Assembly: GCA_015063445.1 (NCBI GenBank)
Contig: SVUD01000023.1
Location: 1 to 29,366 of the forward strand
Reading direction: 5' to 3'
DNA: 29,366 nucleotides
Source: Oscillospiraceae bacterium
GTDB taxonomy: Bacteria; Bacillota_A; Clostridia; Oscillospirales; CAG-272
Shown one piece after another: positions 23,536-29,366 of the stretch. A program made the position numbers and the translations under genes. The notes below the pieces were generated by a model that worked only from the letters and a program-made list of their open reading frames with translations, searched no databases and was not told where the DNA came from. How positions within the stretch are numbered: position 1 is the stretch's first letter; every line of letters begins with the position of its first letter.

Positions 23536-24926
23536 AAGGAGGTCAATAAAATGACTAAAAAGCACTCTACCAAAAGAGCTTTAGTCGCAAGCATACTTGC
23601 TCTTTGCATGTGCTTCACTATGCTCATTGGAACTACGTTCGCTTGGTTTACAGATTCTGCAACATCGAGCGGCAACGTAATCAAGACCGGTACTCTTGAC
23701 GTTCAGCTTCTTATGCACAATGGAACAGACTACGAGGACATCAGCGAAAACTCTTCGCCCATCTTCGGCGAAGGCGCAATAGCGCAGAACAACAACGGAG
23801 CTACCCTTTGGGAGCCCGGCAAGACTCAGGTTGCTTACCTCGCAATCAAGAATAACGGTTCACTTGCTCTCAAGTATACCGTTGCTCTCAACGTTGCAAA
23901 CGTAGCAAATGATCTCTATGAGGTTATGGACTATGAAATAGTTCCCGACGCAAAGCCCGGCGATACTCTTGACCTTAAGGGCGGAGCTGCTGTTGTAGAA
24001 GGCAACCAGTCCGTTTCGGGTGACGTATCTCTTGCGGTTGGCGCAATTCATTACTTCGCTCTCGCTATCCATATGGACGAGAACGCAGGCAACGACTACC
24101 AGGACGGTCAGGTAAACTTCAGCCTCTCGGTTCTTGCAACTCAGGATACCGCAGAGAGTGATAGCTTCGGCAATCAGTACGATAAGGACGCTTTCTATGG
24201 CGTTACCAACGAGGCTGAGCTTGTAGAGGCTCTTTCAAACGGCGGAAACGTTAAGATCGCAAACGATATGGTTATTGACGATACCGTTGAAGTTAAGGCT
24301 CCCACGACCATCGACCTTAACGGTCAGAACCTTGACGTTAAGGCAATCAAGGCAACCGAGGATCTCACTATCATCGATAGCGGTGAGATAGCAGGAACTC
24401 CCGTTACGTATCAGGATCCCGCTACCATCATCGTTGAAAACGGCGCTACCGTTACCTTGAACGACGTTAAGGTAAGCACCAACAACTGGGGTAGCTACGG
24501 TGAGAATCAGCAAACGGGTGAAAGCGGCGGCGAGATGTTCGCAATTTATATCACCAACGGTGACGTTGTTCTTAACAATTGTGATCTCGTTATAAAAGAG
24601 CCTATAAAGGCTGTTACGTATGCTACGGCTTACGGCGTTATTATCGAGAACGGTACGTTCACTATGAACGGCGGTTCTATCAGCGCTGACGCAAGCATTA
24701 CCAGCCCCTTCGCTATTGCTCCTACTTTGAAGAATGCCACCGACAAGTGCGTAATCAACCTTAACGGCGTTGATATCAAGACTCAGTATACGATATCTCT
24801 CGTTGGTTACGGTACTTGTATCGTAAATCTCACCAACGGTACCAATTGGAATGAAAAGTGGACATATAAGGCTCAATGGCACGGAACTTATGAGCTTAAC
24901 AAATAATTAAATTTGTGAGTTTAATT
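23536..24926 (+). repeat. Long direct repeat, copy 2 (TasA-like gene 2)
   Basis: Copy of 21445-22837. The coding sequences differ mainly in a 24-base patch (23650-23673), where all changes are synonymous. Confidence 0.9.
23551..24906 (+). CDS. SipW-dependent TasA/CalY-like surface protein, copy 2
   Basis: 451 residues, identical in protein sequence to copy 1 (signal 1 to about 42, TasA-like domain to about 205, beta-helix to the end). The in-frame extension upstream to 23488 is rejected because AAAGGAGG lies 10 bases before the ATG at 23551 and the predicted transcription start falls near 23493. It differs from copy 1 in regulation, sharing a divergent operator region with the XRE gene. No terminator follows, so it probably reads into the third paralogue 82 bases downstream. 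Confidence 0.9.
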   Translation: MTKKHSTKRALVASILALCMCFTMLIGTTFAWFTDSATSSGNVIKTGTLDVQLLMHNGTDYEDISENSSPIFGEGAIAQNNNGATLWEPGKTQVAYLAIKNNGSLALKYTVALNVANVANDLYEVMDYEIVPDAKPGDTLDLKGGAAVVEGNQSVSGDVSLAVGAIHYFALAIHMDENAGNDYQDGQVNFSLSVLATQDTAESDSFGNQYDKDAFYGVTNEAELVEALSNGGNVKIANDMVIDDTVEVKAPTTIDLNGQNLDVKAIKATEDLTIIDSGEIAGTPVTYQDPATIIVENGATVTLNDVKVSTNNWGSYGENQQTGESGGEMFAIYITNGDVVLNNCDLVIKEPIKAVTYATAYGVIIENGTFTMNGGSISADASITSPFAIAPTLKNATDKCVINLNGVDIKTQYTISLVGYGTCIVNLTNGTNWNEKWTYKAQWHGTYELNK

Positions 24927-24949
24927 GTGTATTATAGCATTTTTAACTC
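24927..24949. promoter_or_regulatory. Copy of the XRE operator half upstream of TasA-like gene 3
   Basis: This 23-base stretch (GTGTATTATAGC then ATTTTTAACTC) is identical to 23429-23451, the XRE-proximal half of the divergent operator. On the minus strand it includes a -10 TATAAT. A convincing plus-strand promoter was not seen here. Confidence 0.7.
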
Positions 24950-24988
24950 GACAAATTATTCTATTTTCAAACTAAGGAGGTCATAAAA

Positions 24989-27361
24989 ATGACTAAAAGA
25001 CATTCTACCAAAAGAGCTTTAGTCGCAAGTATACTTGCTCTTTGCATGTGCTTCACTATGCTCATCGGTACGACGTTCGCTTGGTTTACCGATTCGGCTA
25101 CCTCTTCGGGTAACGTAATCAAGACCGGTACTCTTAACGTTGGAATGTACTGGGCAGACGGTAAGGCTGACCCTGCCGACACTGCAACGGCTTGGACTGA
25201 CGCTACCACAGGTCCTATATTCAATAGCGACACATGGGAGCCCGGCTATACCGAGGTTCGCCACATCAAGATCGCAAACGAGGGCACTCTTGCTCTTAAG
25301 TACAAGGTTCAGATAATCGCTAACGGAGAGGTTTCAAAGCTTTCCGACGCGATCGACGTTTACTACGCTGATCCCGCGGTTCAGGTTGCAAACGCTTCTG
25401 CTCTTACCGCTGACAAGAAGCTCGGCACTCTTACCGAGGCTCTTGCGGGACTTGATACCACCGGAACAGGCAACCTTGACGCAGGTAAGGCTGATACCAT
25501 CACTATCGCCTTCAAGATGCAGGATACCGCAGGAAACGAGTACCAGGGACTCTCTATCGGTACAGACTTCTCGATTCACATCATCGCTACTCAGAACACC
25601 GCCGAGACCGATAGCTTCGGCGATCAGTATGACATTGATGCTGATTACGTTGCAGAGGTAAAGACTGCCGAAGCTCTTGCAACCGCCCTTCAAGCAGGCG
25701 GAATTGTAAAGCTTGCAAGCGATATTTCTGCTAACGACTCTCCTCTCGAAATTCCCGTAGGCGTTGCGGTTGAGCTTGACCTCAACGGCAAGACTATTGA
25801 CGGCGGATATCAGAATGGCAGCACCGAGAAACACATCTATCCCATTTGCAACTACGGTACTTTGGTTCTCACCGGTAACGGAACCGTTGTAGGACGTGGA
25901 GTCGCAAACTACGGTGATCTTGTCGTAGAGAACGGTACTTATTCCGCTATTGACACAAACGGCGGCGGAGCTATTTGGAATTACACCGGTAGTAAAGCAG
26001 TTATCAACGGCGGTAAATTTATAGCGGCAGATGACGATGTAGCTCCCGGCGCTACGGTTATTAACGTTGCTTCCAACTCTACCGTGGTTATCAACGGCGG
26101 TGAGTTTGTTGCAAATGCCGATCAGACCTACGCTATTATCAGCAGCGGAGATCTTACTATTAACAATGGAACTATATCTGCGGATCACGGAGTTATCTCC
26201 TCCACCGGCACTATGGTGTTGAACGGCGGAACCTATATTCAGAACGGTAATCTTCCTCAGACCAGCTCGCTTCTGTATATAAGTGGCGGCAACGCAACCG
26301 TTAACGGCGGAACATATAACTTTAACGTTGACGGTAAGCTCGATAGCGGACTTCCCGTTTACTGCGCGGCAGGTAAGGTAGACATCACCGGCGGTACGTT
26401 CACAGGATACGTAACCGATATGGTTGACACTTGGGGCGGTAGCGGAGCTGTTACTGTAACCGGCGGTACCTTTGATAAGTCTCCCAAGTTTGTGGCTGAT
26501 GGTTACAAGGTTGTAGAAAACAGCGACGGTACATATACAGTATCGTATGACGGAACTGTCGTTTCCACTTCCGCAGAGCTTAAGAACGCTCTCGCAAACG
26601 GCGGTAAGATTCTTTTGACAGAGGACATTACAGATGCCATAACTATCACGGTTCCTTCCGGTGTAAGCACCGAGCTTGACCTTAACGGCAACTCTATTAC
26701 TTCCTCTAAGCTTTATGCATTAAGGGCTGAAGGTACGCTCGTTCTTACCGGCGGCGGTAAAATTGCGGGTACTGAAGGAGCTGTATTCAACTTCGGCGGC
26801 GAAGTAATCATTGACGGCGATTTCTATGACTCGGACTTCTACGCAGTTACCGTCAAGGGCGGTAATATCAAGAACTGTACGTTCGACAGCTTTGAGATTT
26901 TGGGCGGAACGTTCGATGACTGCACCTTCGTTGACAACGGTTTTTATGCAGGCGGTACCTTTGAATTCAATCCCCCCGCAGGAAGCCTCAGACCTTATCA
27001 CTACACTGTAGATAACGGTGACGGCACTTGGACTGTTGTTGCTGATTATCAGGCATACATAGGCGAGACCGGTTACCTCACGTTCTCCGATGCAATCAAT
27101 GCCGCAAAAGACGGTGACGTTATAGTTGCGGCTAAGGACATCGAGTTTATTGAGGGTTGCAGAATCGACGACAAAAATATTACTATAGACCTCAATTACA
27201 AGACCTTGACCTCTACGTACGTTGGTCTCGCTACCGACGGATGCGTATTCAAGGTTTACGGTAACTCTAACGTTACCTTCAAGAACGGTACCTTAATAGG
27301 ACCTAATGGCAAGGTAGCCACTGACGGAACCGCAACGTATGTCCTTGAAAACGTTCAGTAA
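24989..27361 (+). CDS. Large SipW-dependent TasA-like protein with several beta-helix blocks
   Basis: A 790-residue exported protein. Residues 1-48 nearly match the signal of copies 1 and 2 ('GTTFAWFTDSATSSGNVIKT'), but the TasA-like domain (about 49-215) has diverged strongly. It is followed by repeated parallel beta-helix blocks with NGG(T/K/E)(F/Y) turns ('INGGKFIAADDDVAPG', 'LNGGTYIQNGN', 'VNGGTYNF'). Each block starts with a similar phrase: 'AEALATALQAGGIVKLASDI', 'SAELKNALANGGKILLTEDI' and 'SDAINAAKDGDVIVAAKDI'. The start has AAGGAGG 8 bases upstream. It probably forms an extended stalk or accessory fibre subunit. A strong terminator follows (27449-27523). Confidence 0.88.
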   Translation: MTKRHSTKRALVASILALCMCFTMLIGTTFAWFTDSATSSGNVIKTGTLNVGMYWADGKADPADTATAWTDATTGPIFNSDTWEPGYTEVRHIKIANEGTLALKYKVQIIANGEVSKLSDAIDVYYADPAVQVANASALTADKKLGTLTEALAGLDTTGTGNLDAGKADTITIAFKMQDTAGNEYQGLSIGTDFSIHIIATQNTAETDSFGDQYDIDADYVAEVKTAEALATALQAGGIVKLASDISANDSPLEIPVGVAVELDLNGKTIDGGYQNGSTEKHIYPICNYGTLVLTGNGTVVGRGVANYGDLVVENGTYSAIDTNGGGAIWNYTGSKAVINGGKFIAADDDVAPGATVINVASNSTVVINGGEFVANADQTYAIISSGDLTINNGTISADHGVISSTGTMVLNGGTYIQNGNLPQTSSLLYISGGNATVNGGTYNFNVDGKLDSGLPVYCAAGKVDITGGTFTGYVTDMVDTWGGSGAVTVTGGTFDKSPKFVADGYKVVENSDGTYTVSYDGTVVSTSAELKNALANGGKILLTEDITDAITITVPSGVSTELDLNGNSITSSKLYALRAEGTLVLTGGGKIAGTEGAVFNFGGEVIIDGDFYDSDFYAVTVKGGNIKNCTFDSFEILGGTFDDCTFVDNGFYAGGTFEFNPPAGSLRPYHYTVDNGDGTWTVVADYQAYIGETGYLTFSDAINAAKDGDVIVAAKDIEFIEGCRIDDKNITIDLNYKTLTSTYVGLATDGCVFKVYGNSNVTFKNGTLIGPNGKVATDGTATYVLENVQ

Positions 27362-27448
27362 TTTCACGGTTTATAAAGACACACTGAGTGTTTTTGATTG
27401 CTGAATTCACATTTAAAGCTTATTTATTAGGCGAATAAAAAATAAAAA

Positions 27449-27523
27449 GCCACGGCGTAAGCACTGCGAAAGTCCGTTAAAAGCGGATTGCTAAAAAAGT
27501 GCCTATGCCGTGGTATTTTTTTA
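27449..27523 (+). terminator. Terminator after the TasA-like cluster
   Basis: CCACGGC...AGCACT pairs with AGTGC...GCCGTGG, with an inner TCCG/CGGA hairpin, followed by ATTTTTTTA. It isolates the TasA-like genes from the ATPase. Confidence 0.85.
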
Positions 27524-27540
27524 TTGGCGAGCGATGAATA

Positions 27541-27650
27541 ATTATTGAAAAGTGTAAAAAACATATTAGGAATATATTGAAAAGTGTTTAAAAATGTTTT
27601 GAAAATATATTGAAAAGTGTAAAAAAGTGTGGTATAATACTATTGAAAAA
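27541..27650 (+). repeat. Iterated promoter-like repeats upstream of the second DUF4143 ATPase
   Basis: TATTGAAAAGTGT or a close variant recurs with its TTGAAA at 27545, 27577, 27610 and 27643 (spacings 32, 33, 33 bases). An extra TTGAAA lies at 27599. Each copy carries a -35-like hexamer, but only the one at 27610 has a matching -10. Confidence 0.75.
27610..27638 (+). promoter_or_regulatory. Sigma-A promoter of the second DUF4143 ATPase
   Basis: TTGAAA-N17-TATAAT. Transcription would start near 27645, which favours the ATG at 27674 over the frame-opening ATG at 27650. Confidence 0.8.
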
Positions 27651-27673
27651 TGTTAAAATCGGGGGTGGCGGTT

Positions 27674-29026
27674 ATGCTTTTCAGAAAAATCGAAAGCTTT
27701 ATCAGGGAATATTTGACTTCAAACAGCAATAAAATTCTCGTAATTGACGGCGCTCGTCAGATCGGTAAATCATATATAATCCGCAAGGTAGGACAAGAGC
27801 TTTTCGGTGAAGGCTACGTCGAAATCAACCTCGTTCAAGACAAGGAGGGCGCAAAGCTCTTTGAAAACGTGAGCACTGTCGAGGATTTTTACTTTACACT
27901 CAGCACTGTAGCGGGGGAGCGTATGAAGGACAAAAAGCATACGCTTATATTTCTTGACGAAATTCAAGAATATCCGCAGTTTATCACCCTGCTCAAATTC
28001 TTAAAGCAAGACGATAGGTATTCCTATATCGTATCGGGCTCACTGTTAGGCGTGACTCTTGCCAAAACAGGCTCGATTCCCATCGGCTCTATTGAAATCA
28101 AGAGAATGTATCAGCTCGACTTTGAAGAGTTCTTAATCGCAAACGGTTTTTCCGCCACAGCGATATCCGCGCTTGAAAAGAAGTTCTTATCACGTGAGTC
28201 TCTCGATGAAGCTATGCACGGGAAGATTATGGATCTATTCAGAAAGTATCTGATAGTAGGCGGTCTGCCCGATGCGGTTAATGAATTTTTGAGCACGCGA
28301 AACGTTGTTTTGGTTCGTAAAATTCAAGAGGATATAATAAGATTTTACGGTGAGGACGCTTCAAAATACGATACCGAGAAAAAGCTCAAAATCAAACGTG
28401 TTTACGATATGCTGCCTTCAACTATGCAGAACACCAAAAAGCGTATCGTAGTAAAGGATATTGAAGGCATCGTAGGTAAACGTTTTTCAAGCTATGCCGA
28501 TGAATTTGACTATCTCATCTCTTCGGGTATATCGCTCGAAGTGAAAGCGATCGCCAATCCCGTTTTTCCGTTAGTGCAATCTCAGGATAAAAATTTGCTT
28601 AAGCTTTATATGAATGACGTCGGCTTGCTTTCGGGAATTCTATATAAAAACAACGTAAAGCCTATACTTGACGACGTTCGTTCCATAAATCTCGGAGCGC
28701 TTTACGAAACTGCCGTAGCGGGTCAATTAAAGGCTCTCGGTCACAAGCTGTTCTATTACGATAACAGAAATCGCGGCGAGGTTGATTTTCTTGTAGATGA
28801 TTTTGACAGTCTTTCGGTTTTGCCGATAGAAGTAAAGAGCGGAAGAGATTATACTGTTCACAGCGCGCTTAATCATTTTCTTCTCGACGGCTCATATCCC
28901 GCAAAATGCGGATACGTTTTATCAAACGAGAGGGAAATTAAAACCGTAGGTAACGTAACCTATCTCCCGATTTACTTTGTAATGTTCATAAAGCCAATGT
29001 CAAGCGAAGATGAAATTCTGATTTAG
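27674..29026 (+). CDS. AAA_14/DUF4143 ATP-binding protein with intact PD-(D/E)XK-like motif
   Basis: 450 residues from the ATG at 27674, which has GGGGTGG six bases upstream. Walker A is GARQIGKS (26-33) and Walker B is LIFLDEIQ with D95-E96. The sensor stretch is 'YIVSGSLLG'. The C-terminal DUF4143 region ends in a PD-(D/E)XK-like core, with D371 in EVDFLV and E386-V-K388 in PIEVKSG. Unlike the relative at 3915, these residues are all present, so DNA or nucleotide cleavage is possible but unproven. It stands alone between TasA-like gene 3 and a TasA-like fragment, with its own iterated promoter, which suggests an inserted accessory gene. Function of the family is unknown. Confidence 0.9.
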   Translation: MLFRKIESFIREYLTSNSNKILVIDGARQIGKSYIIRKVGQELFGEGYVEINLVQDKEGAKLFENVSTVEDFYFTLSTVAGERMKDKKHTLIFLDEIQEYPQFITLLKFLKQDDRYSYIVSGSLLGVTLAKTGSIPIGSIEIKRMYQLDFEEFLIANGFSATAISALEKKFLSRESLDEAMHGKIMDLFRKYLIVGGLPDAVNEFLSTRNVVLVRKIQEDIIRFYGEDASKYDTEKKLKIKRVYDMLPSTMQNTKKRIVVKDIEGIVGKRFSSYADEFDYLISSGISLEVKAIANPVFPLVQSQDKNLLKLYMNDVGLLSGILYKNNVKPILDDVRSINLGALYETAVAGQLKALGHKLFYYDNRNRGEVDFLVDDFDSLSVLPIEVKSGRDYTVHSALNHFLLDGSYPAKCGYVLSNEREIKTVGNVTYLPIYFVMFIKPMSSEDEILI

Positions 29027-29062
29027 AAGCCTGCTAATCTGCGGGTGAGCTGTTATTATTGG

Positions 29063-29366
29063 CGCTCTGCTTCACTATGCTCATTTGAACGACGTTCGCT
29101 TGGTTTACCGATTCGGCTACCTCTTCGGGTAACGCAATCAAGAATAACGGCGCTCTTGCTCTCAAGTATACCGTTGCTCTCGACGTTGCGAACGTAGCAA
29201 ATGATCTCTACAAGGCTATGGACTATGAAATAGTTCCCGACGCGCAGCCCGGCGCTGCTCTCGATCTTAACGGCGTTGATATCAAGACTCAGTATACGAT
29301 ATCTCTCGTTGGTTACGGTACTTGTATCGTAAATCTCACCAACGGTACCAATTGGAATGAAAAGTG
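29063..29366 (+). pseudogene. Rearranged TasA-like fragment (runs off the window)
   Basis: One frame reads as a condensed TasA-like gene. It has the middle of the SipW-type signal with a TGA in place of the Gly codon before 'TTFAWFTDSATSSGN', then a jump to 'IKNNGALALKYTVALDVAN', then a second jump from 'PGAALDL' to 'NGVDIKTQYTISLVGYGT' near the gene end. Both joins stay in frame and fall at short shared words (AATCAAGA, and CTTAA before GGCG). The start of the gene is missing. The middle has amino-acid changes against copies 1 and 2, while the last 90 bases match them. It may be a decayed copy or a silent donor. Confidence 0.75.

Noticed and set aside
27541..27650. CRISPR-like array (repeats of about 30 bases at regular spacing)
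   Set aside because: The repeated core is short and AT-rich, the intervening bases are related and not unique spacers, the last unit is a promoter, and no cas gene is nearby. The same applies to 3768-3896 and 23013-23115.

Overview
The window looks like chromosomal DNA of a Gram-positive, low-to-mid GC Clostridia member (Bacillota), probably an uncultured gut lineage. This rests on strong AGGAGG-type ribosome sites, lipoprotein signal peptides, SipW-type exported proteins, an ECF transporter S-component, a GlpA/GlpB/DUF1667 gene set and TTGACA-N17-TATAAT promoters. No tRNA, rRNA, transposase or CRISPR array was recognised.

Layout. 1-2.8 kb is an accessory region: an AbrB-type regulator divergent from a small XRE regulator, then a DUF1016/YhcG-type PD-(D/E)XK nuclease between two diverged direct repeats of about 236 bp. 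A HAD-IIA phosphatase lies on the minus strand (2.8-3.6 kb). Next is an AAA/DUF4143 ATPase behind a tandem array of promoter-like repeats (3.8-5.1 kb). 5.1-11.9 kb is an arginine block: ArgR-like boxes, argG, argH, a three-gene polar amino-acid ABC transporter whose permease carries an extra lipoprotein-like N-terminal domain, then argF behind a heptanucleotide tandem repeat. 12.3-13.1 kb is a VbhA-like antitoxin plus Fic toxin. 13.6-21.0 kb is a co-directional run: GlpA-like and GlpB-like oxidoreductases, DUF1667, DUF362, an ECF S-component, a U32 family protein and a HAD phosphatase. 21.4-29.4 kb is a surface-protein locus. It has two protein-identical TasA/CalY-like genes with SipW-type signals, a larger 790-residue paralogue, a divergent XRE regulator with repeated TAACTC operator-like sites, a second AAA/DUF4143 ATPase with its own iterated promoter, and a scrambled paralogue fragment running off the window end.

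How the parts work together. ArgF, ArgG and ArgH make arginine from ornithine; the adjacent transporter probably imports a related amino acid, and the ArgR-like boxes suggest arginine feedback. The TasA-like proteins are probably exported, processed by a SipW-type signal peptidase outside the window, and assembled on the surface; the XRE gene beside them may play the part SinR plays in Bacillus, by analogy only.

The most unusual signals are non-coding. Three promoters carry iterated promoter-like repeats, two in front of DUF4143 ATPases and one with no gene behind it. Several gene ends carry arrays of very short hairpins separated by constant 7-9 base linkers. The TasA-like array also shows signs of recombination or gene conversion.
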